Positions 1-11,116 of a DNA stretch of 64,000 nucleotides are shown piece after piece; the first letter of the stretch is position 1, and each line of letters starts with the position of its first letter. The stretch is from Diphasiastrum complanatum (taxonomy: Eukaryota > Streptophyta > Lycopodiopsida > Lycopodiales > Lycopodiaceae). The position numbers and the translations under genes are program-made. The notes under the pieces are model-generated. The model searched no databases. It worked only from the letters and a program-made list of their open reading frames with translations, and was not told where the DNA came from. Location of the stretch: assembly GCA_029204225.1 (NCBI GenBank), contig MU831867.1, positions 35,594 to 99,593 on the forward strand, written 5' to 3'.

Positions 1-740
1 AGCAAAAGAAAGCAAAATTTTGTGTAGAATCCATCTGCAGTGAGAAAACTGAACTTTGGCAGATTGTTTGAAAGTTATTAAGTGATCAGTATTCTAATAA
101 AGAACACGTCATAATTTGCAATATATGTATTGTTGGAACACACAATTTGGAATAATACGGTTATGATAAGAAAGAGGTATCACTATTGGAACATACAGTG
201 TTGATGCCATACTGATACTTGTACTTGAGAGGTTTTAAAGAACGAAATTTGAGTAAATATACTATGAACTATTATGGAGATACTGGGAAACAAGGATGGG
301 ATCTCTGTTACTATAAATTGTTGGAACATGATCGTAGGAGTATACTCAATTTTCTATCAGAATTATACTATCAAGAATCAATTATCCATATATATATTAA
401 CATTGAGTACACACTAGACGAAGAGTGCTGGGCTACTGTAGATAGTGAGATTAGTGAAACTATTACTGAATTGTTACCTGAAGGTAGCTATTCTATTTTA
501 GCCTCGTTATATTTATGAAGAGTTTGGAACACTCTTTTATATAAAATATGGTGTATCCTATAAAGATTCAGGATTGACTGATAGAGAACCATCGATACTC
601 GCGTAAAGTGAGATTTGATACTTGATTCCACTAATTTACCCCTTTGAACATTTCTAGTTAAATCAATCCCTTGCTAGAAAATAGTTTAACACATGACTCC
701 ATAAACCAAGTAGGTTGCACTAGTCCATCTTCAAGATCTA
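1..740. other. AT-rich flank, no gene recognised
   Basis: No conserved domain or repeat boundary is visible. An open frame of 99 codons at 219-518 has no recognisable family, no convincing start context and a composition typical of AT-rich noncoding DNA, so it is not called as a gene. Confidence 0.5.
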
Positions 741-745
741 CCCGA
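741..745. repeat. Target-site duplication, left copy (CCCGA)
   Basis: CCCGA directly precedes the left LTR and is repeated exactly at 7177-7181 directly after the right LTR. A perfect 5-bp duplication is the normal footprint of Copia integrase and confirms both element boundaries. Confidence 0.93.
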
Positions 746-1400
746 TGTGAAAATTGTCAACATTTCCTAGCTAGTTTGAGGCCTAAATTGGCTAAAATTG
801 TAAATAGTTTTGGTTCTGGAGTTTCACACGTGTGAACCAGGCCACAATGTTTTTATTTACTGTATTTTTTCAGTATGATGAAGTGTCAAACTTCATACCC
901 TTCAAAATGAGACCATTTTGATGTATTTTGGTCATATAAGCCATTTTTAGCTATTTTTCCTATATAGGGAATATCTAGGGTCAAGTACCTTCTAGAGAGA
1001 GGAGAGAGAGTCATCTTCCTCATCCATAAATAGTAGGGAAGTCGTGGAGAACAGGTTGGAGAAACCTTTTGTATGCTTCATTGAGATCAATAGATCATTG
1101 TCATTGTTTCTTCCTCCATTGAGAGCATTGTTGTGTGTATTGTCTTCAAGCTATTGTGTATGATCTTAGGTGCTTTCCAAAAGTGATAGGCTGATGTATT
1201 ATGGACTGTATAATGCTATTTTGGGCCGCACTTGATGTTTATGGAAGTTTCCATTTGTGATAAATGCTTTTTGATCAAGTTCTTTGCATTCTAGGTAGCA
1301 TAGAATGTGTTGCCAATTCCTAGCTTATGTAGTTTGGAGTGCAAGCATTCAAGCCAATGATCTTGGAGTATAGATCCACTTAGGATCTGTATTTTTCACA
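746..1400 (+). repeat. 5' LTR of the Copia element
   Basis: 655 bp, beginning TGTGAAAAT and ending ATTTTTCACA, so TG...CA with a short terminal inverted repeat. A TATA-like TATATAGG lies at 961-968, a plausible start of element transcription. Three mismatches to the 3' LTR. Confidence 0.96.
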
Positions 1401-1412
1401 TGGTATCAGAGC
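1401..1412 (+). promoter_or_regulatory. Primer-binding site, initiator tRNA-Met
   Basis: TGGTATCAGAGC starts at the first base after the 5' LTR. It is complementary to the 3' end of plant initiator tRNA-Met, the usual primer for minus-strand DNA synthesis in plant Copia elements. Confidence 0.93.
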
Positions 1413-2572
1413 TGGTTGGCTTCTATTTACAGTAAGTATTCCATTTTTGGTGATATTTGGATGTTTGATCAAGTTCTAGCATGATTTTGCATTGCTTTGT
1501 TGATCAAATCTTACTAACCTTTGTTTTGTGAGTTGAACTTGTGGATCAAAAGCATATTTCAGGTCTATTGAAGATCAGAGGCTGAAAAGAAACTATTTTG
1601 GATCAGATCATAACACCTAATCATTTGTGATTGTGAGGCTTGTGCATATTCAATACTAACAATGTTCTTTTCAATCCTATTGTTGACAATCTCCATTCTT
1701 GGATGAACACTCTCCTTAAGTGGATGAAACTTCTCCTTAAGTGGATGACAAATGCTCTTTTGAGTGAGTTGTAATTCTCCTAAAGGCTGAGCAAAGCTCC
1801 CATTTGGATGAAAGATCCCCTTTTTTGGGTGAACATATTGTAAGCTCCATTGTGAAGAGCATATTGTAAAGATTGTCATCAATTTTGGCATAATTTTTGG
1901 TGTACTTTGTTGAGCATGTAAGTAACTCTCCTTATGTAATTTGATTGGAGCATTTGCTGGAAGGTGTTAACCATTATGCAAGTGTGTTTTCAGGTTCTTA
2001 ACAGGTTGAGGAACATTCTCATGTGAAGTGATCTTAGATCTACATCTAAACACCAAGATTTGACAAGATAGTGAAGCTAGTCTTGTGATTCACTAAGTGT
2101 GCTCATTCATTCACCTCTAAATCTTGTATTTATCACTTGATGGAGTTTATAAACTTTTAGAAGTGTGGTTTACATGTGGTTTTACAGGTTGAATCAATAT
2201 CTTAGTGTGTTGATCATATGTTGATCAAGTTTGTTCATTACTAGGTAATCTTGGCATCCTAGTTTTGGGTATTTTCTAAGAATGCAAGTAACTCTTCACA
2301 CCATAACTTGATTTGGTCACTTGCTGGAAAGTTTGAGAGCTTAAGCAAGAGTGTGTTCAGGTTGGTTTGATTTTGTAATCCATTCTTAGTGTGTGCAAAG
2401 TGTTGCATGTGTTTCAATCTTCCTTTCTATGCTTGGAAACCATCTAGGTTCAAGATAGAAGTGTTTTAGGGTCCTAAATCTTCATAGATCTCTTTATCTA
2501 TCATTTGTTTAGAGAAAAGTGAGTGCTAAGTGCTTTAGGACAAAACCTAAAAGTTGAAGAAACATTAGAATC
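1413..2572 (+). other. Copia untranslated leader with internal repeats
   Basis: About 1.16 kb between primer site and gag start with no long sense frame. It contains a diverged direct duplication: about 1915-1995 and 2283-2362 share GCAAGTAACTC, TTGCTGGAA and GTGTTCAGGTT in the same order. A shorter repeat of the type CTCCTTAAGTGGATGA lies at 1711-1750. A minus-strand open frame at 1565-1891 is judged to be chance. Packaging or dimerisation signals would be expected here but cannot be shown by eye. Confidence 0.7.
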
Positions 2573-5500
2573 ATGGCTTCCAATGGTGGGATCATGCTAG
2601 AGTCTAGTGAAAGGTTGAGTTCATCAAACTACTCTACTTGGAAAGTGAGGATGGAGTCCTTACTTGAGTTGAATGAACTCATGGACATAGTTGCAGAAAT
2701 TGAAGAGAGACCTCTCACACTTCAAGAGCAACAAAGGTTTGATAAGAAGGCCAAAAGGGCTCTTCATATCATTAAAATGAATGTTACAAATGAACTTCTC
2801 AAGGAAGTTGGAAAGTGTCAAAGTGCAAGTGAGGCATGGAATGCCTTAAAGAAGCTCTTTGAATCAAAGTCCACATCTAGGGTATTGACCCTAAGGAGAC
2901 AAATATTTTCTAGTAGGCAAAGAGAGGGTGAAAGTGCTCATGCATTTATCTTGAGAGTTAAGTCCCTAAGTGATGATTTAGCATGCATTGATGAGAACAT
3001 AAAAGATGGTGAAATAGTCCAAGTTATGTTGAATGGTTTGCTAAATGAACATGCTAACCTTGTGCAAAGTTTTGCCATTCAAAGAGTCTTGCCAAGTGTG
3101 GTTGACTTGCAAGAAATTTTATTGGCTGAAGAACATAGGTTGCAATCAAAGCTTGATGGTGCATCCTTGCAAGGTGGAGGTGAAGAGGCTTTCTTCACAA
3201 AAGGCAAATTCAAGGGCAAAGGTAAAGGCAAAGGGAAATGGTCCAAAGGTGGTAACTTTGATCATGATGATCACTCTTCCTCTTCCTCTTCTACTAAGAA
3301 CAATAAGTCAAAGTTCAAGTGCTTTTATTGTGGGATAAAAGGTCATTTTGCAAATGAATGTTATAAGAAGAAAAGAGAGCAAGGAGAGAGGCAAGGAAAT
3401 CTTACAATAGATGAGGAAGAACATAACACATGTGAATCACTTGTTATGACTTCAAGTTTGTTAGCCAACATAGATGATAATGATCCTTGGTGGATTGATA
3501 GTGGAGCCTCATCTCACATGACAAGACATAAGGAATACTTTACATCCTTATTGTCTTATGAGGGAGAAGGTAACATCATCTACACTGCAAATGATGGTCA
3601 ATGTGACATCAAAGGCATAGGCACTATTCCTATTTCCCTTTCAACAAATAGGAAAGCAAATCTTGAAAATGTTTTGTACATTCCTTCAATCACTAAGAAT
3701 TTGCTTAGTGTAAGTCAAATGATTGACAAAGGACTTGATGTGGAGTTCATTGGAGATGCATGTTTGATAAGTAAATGTGGATCCTTGATTGCTCAAGGTA
3801 GGAGGCATGGTAAACTTTTCAAGCTTGATGCATGTGTGATCTCTAATCATGAAGGATGTATGGCTAGGGAGCAATTGACAAACCAAGAAGTTTGGCACAA
3901 GAGGTTGGGCCATCCCAACTTCAAATCTTTGGAGGTAATGGCAAAGAAAGAGCTTGTTCTTGGTCTCCCTAAAAGTCTTGTTGCAAACAATAGTGTTTGT
4001 GAACATTGTGCCTTGTCCAAATCTCATAGACTTGCTTATTCTAGATCTACTTCTAGATCTAAAGAAGCTTTTCAACTTGTGCATTCTGATATTCATTCTT
4101 CTAGTACAACTAGCAATGGTGGGGCAAAGATGTATGCAACTTTCATTGATGACTTTAGTAGGTATACTTGGATCTATCTTCTTAAAAGTAAGGATGAAGT
4201 GTTTGCTGCATTTGTCAAGTTCAAGAATGAAATGGAAAACCAATTCAATACAAAGATCAAATGCTTAAGATCTGATAATGGAGGGGAATACACCTCAAAT
4301 AGGTTCAAAGACTTTTGTATAGCACATGGGATTAAGAGGGAGATGTCTAGTCCTAGGACTCCACAACAGAATGGAGTGGCCGAGAGGAAGAATAGAACCC
4401 TTTGTGAATGTGCCAAGGCAATGAGACTACATGCTAATCTTGCTAAGTCTTTTTGGGGGGAAGCTTTAGCATGTGCTAACTATCTATGTAATAGATGGAC
4501 AAGTGCTTCCTTGGATGGTAAAACTCCTCATGAGGTTCTTTATGGTAGAAGGCCGAGTGTCAAGCATTGTAGGATCTTTGGATGTACATGTTTTGTCAAT
4601 ATCACACTTGATGATAGAACTAAAGAAGATCCTTCATCAAAGAAGGGTGTGTTTGTTGGCTATAGTGAAGTAAGCAAGGCTTACAAAGTGTACATTCCTT
4701 CTACAAAGAAAGTTGTCATAAGTAGGGATGTCATCTTTCATGAAGAGAATGTTTCCAATGTTGTTGATGTTGATGTTGATGTGCCTACTAATCATCATGA
4801 TGTGCAAGATGTCTTGGATGAAGATGGAGATGCCACTCCAAAGCAAACTTCAAGGAAGACTCAAAGGCAAAGGGCTAAGCCATCAAGGCTAACCTATGAT
4901 GAAAAAGGAAAGCAAGTGGTGGACAACTCTAACTTTGCTTTTCTTACCTCTTTTGATGAACCAACTTGTGTAGGTGAAGCAATTCAAAAGAAGGAATGGA
5001 TCCAAGCCATGGATCATGAGCATCAAGCACTCATCAAAAGCAACACATGGAGGTTGGTAAAGCTTCCAAAGGACAAGAAGGCAATTGGTTGTAAGTGGAT
5101 CTTCAAGATCAAGACAAATCAAGATGGATCAATCAACAAGTACAAGGCAAGGTTGGTGGCAAAGGGGTATGCTCAAGAATATGGTATTGACTATGATGAG
5201 ACCTTTGCACCCGTGGCAAAGATGGTAACTATTCGAATCCTAATCTCTCTTGCAACTCTTTATGATTGGGATATGTGGCAAATGGATGTTACTAATGCCT
5301 TCTTGAATGGTGATCTTGAAGAAGATATTTACATGGAGCAACCCGAGGGCTATGTTTCACATGATGAGCCTAATCATGTGTGCTATCTCCAAAAGAGTTT
5401 GTATGGGCTAAAGCAAGCACCAAGGAGTTGGTATGCTAAGCTCAATTCCTTCTTACTTTCTCAAAACTTTGTTATGAGTGAGTATGATCATTCTCTCTAC

Positions 5501-6526
5501 TTTAGATTGAATGAAAATGATATCACTTTACTTTTGATCTATGTTGATGACATTATCTTAAGTGGTGGTAACAATCTAGATATAGATGAAATCAAGATGG
5601 CACTCAAAAGAGAGTTTGAAATTCAAGATCTTGGTAAACTTCATTATATCTTAGGAATAGAGATTATTAGAACTTCTAAATCTACATTCATATGTCAAGA
5701 AAAGTATGTTAACTCTATTCTAAAAAGGTTTCATATGGAAGATTGTAAAGTTGTTTCTACTCCTATGGAATCAAATGTAAAGCTAACTACAAGAAGTAAT
5801 GAAAGATCCTTCAAGGACATTACTCTCTATAGAAAGCTAATAGGATCTCTTATATGGTTAACCATCACAAGACCTGATCTAAGCTTTGTGGTTGGTAAAC
5901 TAAGTCAATTTATGCAAGATCCTAGTGAGGCTCATTGGAAGCTAGGAAAGAGAGTACTTAGATACATCTCGGGATCTAGAGATTTTGGCATCTTGTATGG
6001 AGGTACTACACCTAACCTTTGTGGATTTTCAGATTCAGATTTTGCAGGTGATCAAATGGATAGGAAGTCAACAAGTGCCTTTGCAATCTATCTTGGAGAT
6101 GGAGTGGTCTCATGGCTATCAAAGAAGCAACCAACTATCTCTCTATCTTCCACCGAAGCCGAGTACAAGGCATTAACAACATGCACCAAGGAGATTCTTT
6201 GGATCAAGAGGATGTTATTGGATCTTCACTTGTTGGAACCAGAGAAGACTCCAATCATACTTTGTGATAACCTTTCAGCCCAAAGCTTGGCAAGCAATCC
6301 TGTTTTTCATGCAAGGAGCAAGCACATTGAGATTGCTCACCATTTTGTAATAGATCAAGTCATTGCCAAAGAGGTGGAGCTTCAACATGTCTCTTCAAAG
6401 GAGTGTGTGGCTGATATCTTCACCAAACCATTGGGAAAGGACCTATATTTAATGCATAGATCTAATCTTGGAATGTGCTCAAAGACTATGTTGAAACTAG
6501 CATCCAATGTTGAAGAGGGAGTGTGA
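2573..6526 (+). CDS. Copia gag-pol polyprotein, intact
   Basis: One uninterrupted 1317-residue frame. Gag occupies about residues 1-270, with a UBN2-type capsid region and a CCHC knuckle C250-C253-H258-C263 after a Gly/Lys-rich stretch. The protease has the active DSG at 309-311. Integrase starts with an H442-H447-C476-C479 zinc-binding module and has catalytic D506, D568 and E604, giving the exact D-x35-E spacing. Reverse transcriptase has the YVDD box at 990-993. RNase H follows, with acidic D1154/D1156 and a STEAEY motif. This supplies everything needed for virus-like particle assembly, reverse transcription and integration. The ATG is preceded by an A-rich context (AGAATCATGG) and no upstream in-frame ATG competes. 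The TGA stop lies 3-5 bases inside the 3' LTR. No frameshift or stop was found. Confidence 0.97.
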   Translation: MASNGGIMLESSERLSSSNYSTWKVRMESLLELNELMDIVAEIEERPLTLQEQQRFDKKAKRALHIIKMNVTNELLKEVGKCQSASEAWNALKKLFESKSTSRVLTLRRQIFSSRQREGESAHAFILRVKSLSDDLACIDENIKDGEIVQVMLNGLLNEHANLVQSFAIQRVLPSVVDLQEILLAEEHRLQSKLDGASLQGGGEEAFFTKGKFKGKGKGKGKWSKGGNFDHDDHSSSSSSTKNNKSKFKCFYCGIKGHFANECYKKKREQGERQGNLTIDEEEHNTCESLVMTSSLLANIDDNDPWWIDSGASSHMTRHKEYFTSLLSYEGEGNIIYTANDGQCDIKGIGTIPISLSTNRKANLENVLYIPSITKNLLSVSQMIDKGLDVEFIGDACLISKCGSLIAQGRRHGKLFKLDACVISNHEGCMAREQLTNQEVWHKRLGHPNFKSLEVMAKKELVLGLPKSLVANNSVCEHCALSKSHRLAYSRSTSRSKEAFQLVHSDIHSSSTTSNGGAKMYATFIDDFSRYTWIYLLKSKDEVFAAFVKFKNEMENQFNTKIKCLRSDNGGEYTSNRFKDFCIAHGIKREMSSPRTPQQNGVAERKNRTLCECAKAMRLHANLAKSFWGEALACANYLCNRWTSASLDGKTPHEVLYGRRPSVKHCRIFGCTCFVNITLDDRTKEDPSSKKGVFVGYSEVSKAYKVYIPSTKKVVISRDVIFHEENVSNVVDVDVDVPTNHHDVQDVLDEDGDATPKQTSRKTQRQRAKPSRLTYDEKGKQVVDNSNFAFLTSFDEPTCVGEAIQKKEWIQAMDHEHQALIKSNTWRLVKLPKDKKAIGCKWIFKIKTNQDGSINKYKARLVAKGYAQEYGIDYDETFAPVAKMVTIRILISLATLYDWDMWQMDVTNAFLNGDLEEDIYMEQPEGYVSHDEPNHVCYLQKSLYGLKQAPRSWYAKLNSFLLSQNFVMSEYDHSLYFRLNENDITLLLIYVDDIILSGGNNLDIDEIKMALKREFEIQDLGKLHYILGIEIIRTSKSTFICQEKYVNSILKRFHMEDCKVVSTPMESNVKLTTRSNERSFKDITLYRKLIGSLIWLTITRPDLSFVVGKLSQFMQDPSEAHWKLGKRVLRYISGSRDFGILYGGTTPNLCGFSDSDFAGDQMDRKSTSAFAIYLGDGVVSWLSKKQPTISLSSTEAEYKALTTCTKEILWIKRMLLDLHLLEPEKTPIILCDNLSAQSLASNPVFHARSKHIEIAHHFVIDQVIAKEVELQHVSSKECVADIFTKPLGKDLYLMHRSNLGMCSKTMLKLASNVEEGV
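6512..6521 (+). promoter_or_regulatory. Polypurine tract
   Basis: GAAGAGGGAG directly abuts the TG that opens the 3' LTR, the expected position and composition for the plus-strand primer. It is also the last coding stretch of pol, so it is under double constraint. Confidence 0.85.
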
Positions 6527-7176
6527 AAATTGTCAACATTTCCTAGCTAGTTTGAGGCCTAAATTGGCTAAAATTGTAAATAGTTTTGGTTCTGGAGTTT
6601 CACACGTGTGAACCAGGCCACAATGTTTTTATTTACTATATTTTTTCAGTATGATGAAGTGTCAAACTTCATACCCTTCAAAATGAGACCATTTTGATGT
6701 ATTTTGGTCATATAAGCCATTTTTAGCTATTTTTCCTATATAGGGAATATCTAGGGTCAAGTACCTTCTAGAGAGAGGAGAGAGAGTCATCTTCCTCATC
6801 CATAAATAGTAGGGAAGTCGTGGAGAACAGGTTGGAGAAACCTTTTGTATGCTTCATTGAGATCAATAGATCATTGTCATTGTTTCTTCCTCCATTGAGA
6901 GCATTGTTGTGTGTATTGTCTTCAAGCTATTGTGTATGATCTTAGGTGCTTTCCAAAAGTGATAGGCTGATGTATTATGGACTGTATAATGCTAATTTGG
7001 ACCGCACTTGATGTTTATGGAAGTTTCCATTTGTGATAAATGCTTTTTGATCAAGTTCTTTGCATTCTAGGTAGCATAGAATGTGTTGCCAATTCCTAGC
7101 TTATGTAGTTTGGAGTGCAAGCATTCAAGCCAATGATCTTGGAGTATAGATCCACTTAGGATCTGTATTTTTCACA
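6522..7176 (+). repeat. 3' LTR of the Copia element
   Basis: 655 bp, the same length as the 5' LTR and colinear with it, with three substitutions. It ends TTTTTCACA and is followed at once by the CCCGA duplication. Confidence 0.96.
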
Positions 7177-7181
7177 CCCGA
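7177..7181. repeat. Target-site duplication, right copy (CCCGA)
   Basis: Exact repeat of 741-745 directly after the 3' LTR. Confidence 0.93.
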
Positions 7182-9560
7182 CACAAGAAAATGACCATTA
7201 ATTCACCAAAAATTGACAATCTCCAAGTATTGGCATCAAGTAGCTCAACACTTGAGAACTTGATCATGGATGAGTGATATAATGAACCTCCAATAGCTTC
7301 ATTTACATTAGCAAAACCAGCCAAGAATTCTAGTACAACTCCAACAATAAGATATTGCAAGACAATGTAGCTAGTTTGTCCATATCTTGACAATTTGCGG
7401 ACATCCACATAAAATAACTCAACCATGAGATAGAACAAGTAAAGTAAATTTGAACAACACTTCCTTGCTGATCCTTTGACATTACTTGAGTTTAAAGACT
7501 CTTGCAAAAATAGATCCATAACATCTTTGCCAAATAACCTTCCTTTGATGCTCTTGACTAGCTCCAAATCGCCACCTTTCCTTTTGTGTTGTTGAAGCCC
7601 TTTGAGACCAACCTGTTGATCTTCCTCTTGACCATCAAAGTCATTGAAAAAACTTTGTTTTTCAGATCCATTACTTGACTTTCCAGCATGAAAACCATGA
7701 GAACTAATATCCACTTGCATAACATCATCTGCACGAGAAGATTCTCCAAAACATGTGAGTAAAGCAAAGTGAGTCGCTTCCACTTGCTTACCTTTCTCTT
7801 GATCATCAAAGATATGAATATCTTCAGACATGAACCTCTAGAAATACTCCCTCTCAAACATATGATCTAGATCCAACAAGATCTCATCAATGCTTGATCT
7901 CAAATTTCCACAAAGGTTAGTGAAAACAATGTCACCAATGTCACCATCATAAATCAAAAGATACATTCCAGACTTTCCATCCAACATGAAGTAGAGTAGG
8001 TGAAGATGAGTATCAAACCTAATAAATCCAGCATTCTTGAGTCCACAAGAAACCTCAATAGGATCACCAATGAGATCTTCCTTTCCTTGAAGAAATGGCC
8101 TCTCGATTTGTTCCATGTAGTCTTCTCCAACCAACGTTTTGCCATCTCGGTCATGAGTGATCAAATCATAATCATAGAATCCTTTGAGTTGATGAAGAGA
8201 TGTGAGATCCATGCCTTGGATCTTCTCAAGAAACAATCTTTCATTGCTCTTTCCTTCATAAGACTCCATCTTAATGATTGCATCATAAGAAGTAGAAACC
8301 TCAAAAACATTAGAAGCCATGAAAAAAATGATTAGTACCTTCAACATAAGGATGATTGAAGTACTCTCTTTTTTCAAACAGGAACTTCTACTCAATGTTT
8401 TAGCTAATGACTCATATGAAAATGATTCTTCCTCACTATCATTCACAATGATATCATTCAAAATACCTCCTACTTTGAACTCTTTACATACTTCTCTTCT
8501 TCTTAACTTGTGAGTATCTCCCTCACCAAGTCTCATGATAGAACCATTTGATCTACTCTTTTTATGAAGACATGTGATTCCACTTGCTTGAAAAATGACT
8601 TTTTGGAATCGTAACAAAATAATGTAGAAGAACCACCTCCTTCATGCATGCACCTAGCAACATCTTTTTCCATATGATCAAAGAAATCATTAGCAACAAC
8701 CTTTTCCAAGGAAGAACCTTCACCTCCATTGATGAAGTTAGCTCTTTCCTTACCTTTTGGATGCTTGCACTTGCCATGAAGAACCATTGAAACACCATCA
8801 TTATCCTCAAGACTAGCCAAGTTAGCACAAAGATGAACATCTCCAAGAAGCATATTAGATCTTGAACTAGATCTAGCATAAGGAAGCTTGTTAGACTTTG
8901 CATAAGATCCACCAATCTTATTGATGCTAAAAGGGAACTTCGAAAAGTTGAGTCCAATCTCCTTTTCCATTCCATATTTTTTGTTAGCCATAACAAAAGC
9001 ATCAAGCTTGAAAAGTCTGCCTTGTCTATTGCCCCTAGCAACCAAGATTTCTTCCTTTGTAATGAAACAAGCATTGCCACCAAACTTTACCATGTATCCT
9101 TTCTCTATCATTTGACCAACACTTAACAATTCTTTGAAAATGAAAGAATGTAAAGAACACCATCAAGTCTTGTTTTTCTATTAGTAGAGAGACAAATAGG
9201 AATTGAACCAATACCTTCAATCACACACTCACCACCATTGGCCATGTGAATTGCTTTCTTGGCTCCATCATAAGCGATCAAAGAAATAAAGAACTCTTTG
9301 TGACTAGTCATGTGTGAACTAGCTCCACTGTCAATCCACCATGAATCTTTGTCACCTCCACTTGATATCGGACTTGAAGAACACATCAAAAGAGAATCAC
9401 CACCACCTAGATCCTCATCATTAGTAGTAAAGTTGATTTGCTTGCTACCTTCGTCTCTTTGCGTCTTCAAACATTCATTAGCAAAATGCCTTTTGATTCC
9501 ACAATAAAAGCATTTTAACTTAGACTTATCTTTCTTTTTGCCAAAAGAGGAAGTCTCCCT
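7182..9560 (-). pseudogene. Rearranged Copia gag-pol relic
   Basis: Read leftwards on the minus strand it begins with a CCHC-knuckle remnant (about 9520-9480), then a protease with WWIDSGASSHMT (about 9360-9310), then LSVGQMIEKG and GRLFKLDA (about 9130-8990) and the ARSSSRS stretch before integrase (about 8890). After unrecognisable sequence there is an RT remnant with LLIYDGDI in place of the LLIYVDDI box (about 7970-7900). Last come EKGKQV (about 7795) and ANTWRL (about 7235), which in an intact Copia lie before the RT. Order is therefore scrambled, the integrase core is absent, and frames shift several times. It resembles the neighbouring intact element but is far more diverged. Confidence 0.8.
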
Positions 9561-9779
9561 CTCACCACGATTTTGTCAAAATTAGGGTTTTCACAAAATC
9601 ACAAAAAATTGAATATTTTAAATTCTACATGCAATTTCTAAAAACATGATACATCATCTTGTAGCCTTCAATGAGACCTTACTTATGCACTAAAACTCAT
9701 TTAATTTCAATAAACCAAGTGTGAAATCAGAATTGATCAAGTATATAAAATATATTGAGTTTTGACCCGTCGGTGGGAC
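9561..9779. other. AT-rich spacer
   Basis: No motif or coding similarity seen between the Copia relic and the next transposon-like frame. Confidence 0.4.
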
Positions 9780-10743
9780 ATCTTTCATACCTGAGGCCAC
9801 CCCCGTAGACACTCCTAAGGCCACATCTCCCATACCGGAGGCCACCCCCGTAGACACTCCCAGGGCCACATCGCCATCAGCTGCCATCCCGCCATTGTAT
9901 GACATGGATGGTCACATCATTGAGAATAACCATGGTAAGAGGATTATCATGCGCATGAGGGAGCTCATATATATCCACTTTCCTAGAGACATTTTTCATG
10001 GCTGACGCGATGTCAGCGATGACCACAAGAATCGCGTCATTGACCAGCTACGTAGTGAGTTCCTTGTCCCATCCCAGGACATGAAATTTGCATGGAAATG
10101 GATGAGGAGCTGCATGGGAGCTGTGATGAGCCACCGCAAATCGGAGATCCAAGATGCAGTGAAAGTTGAGAGAGGCAGGACTTCCCACGTGGAGAAAGAG
10201 GGTAGAAGTATGCAAAAAAAGAGTATCGAGATGATCCAGAACGCTTCAGACAGCAGCGAGAGGCAGCCAGGGTCCGACTAGAGGCCACGGGCGCTTCTCA
10301 CTTGGGGGCAGTGGTGGCGAGGGATATTTTCAAGCCCACTTTGTAAGTTTACCCTATACCCATTTGTGATATTTGACTATTGATTGTTTTTTTTTTTTTT
10401 TGCTCTTGGGAGTTTTTCGTAAGATACATTGAAATAAAATACTCTCTTTATATGATCAAAATTTGGAATGTTTGTGCAGCGGTCCACACATGATGAGCAT
10501 TTGTTTGCGTATTCCCACGGTACATAGGCAGTACTCAAGTTATTGGAGAGGCAGGGCGTGCGTATAAACTGGGATGCTACTCCTCCGGTACTACATGAAA
10601 TCCATTTTATGTTTTTTAAACTTGATATTCTCTCCCACTCTCATACGATTGTTCGAAAGACTAATTCATGTGTTTTGTGCGTGCAGGAACAACAAGGTCC
10701 ACATGACGGAGATGATGAGGAGAAATTAGATAGTTCTAGCTAG
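9780..10743 (+). pseudogene. En/Spm-type transposon ORF relic, copy 1
   Basis: Broken plus-strand frames carry, in order, a Pro/Thr-rich stretch, YDMDGHIIENN, MRELIYIHFPRDIF, a WMRSCMGAVMSHRKSEIQDA block (10096-10160) and a region ending at a GTAAGT donor near 10342. After a putative intron comes LLERQGVRINWD (about 10535-10575). The block order matches copy 2 at 11.1-12.8 kb. The overall layout (W-rich middle, basic helix, then a block followed by Gly/Ser) recalls the plant Ptta/En/Spm accessory proteins (Transposase_24), but this is a weak match by eye. In-frame stops and frameshifts make it non-functional. Confidence 0.4.
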
Positions 10744-11116
10744 TGTTTTGGCCCTATAGCTAGCCTTTCCATGTTTACATACACTTGTGTACATGTTTTT
10801 ACATCTATCATTTTTATTCATACATTTGCCATTCATCATTCGATGCAGCTAGTTTTTTATGTAATCTTGAACCTTGACTAATCATGTAATTGAAATGTAT
10901 TTGGCCCTAAAACCATGTAAAAATGTTTAATCTATTTATTATAAAGTGTAATTATTGTGGCTAACATGTGATTATTGTGGTGTACTTATATTCAACTATG
11001 GTTGAATGCAAAGAATCACTTTTTTTGTTCTACCCTAAACCCTTAACTCAAGTATTTGAATTTATTTCTTGCACTAATTAACTCTACATGGTTGTATGTT
11101 CTGAAAATATATTTTA
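10744..11116. other. AT-rich noncoding spacer
   Basis: No coding motif seen. It may be the 3' untranslated part of copy 1 or the 5' part of copy 2. Confidence 0.4.

Larger units (their letters stand above)
746..7176 (+). mobile_element. Complete Copia (Ty1-type) LTR retrotransposon
   Basis: The 6431-bp element has, in order: 5' LTR 746-1400, primer-binding site at 1401, untranslated leader, one intact gag-pol frame 2573-6526, a polypurine tract at 6512-6521, 3' LTR 6522-7176 and a perfect 5-bp target duplication (CCCGA). The two 655-bp LTRs differ by only three substitutions that I could find (862/6638, 1219/6995, 1225/7001). They were identical when the element inserted, so insertion was recent. 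The order gag, protease, integrase, RT, RNase H is diagnostic of Copia. All coding motifs are intact, so it may be autonomous. Its right end abuts an older inverted Copia relic. Confidence 0.97.

Noticed and set aside
219..518. Plus-strand open frame of 99 codons
   Set aside because: No family resemblance or start context; expected by chance in AT-rich DNA.
1565..1891. Minus-strand 108-codon frame in the Copia leader
   Set aside because: Lies within the untranslated leader of a sense-strand element and has no recognisable motif.
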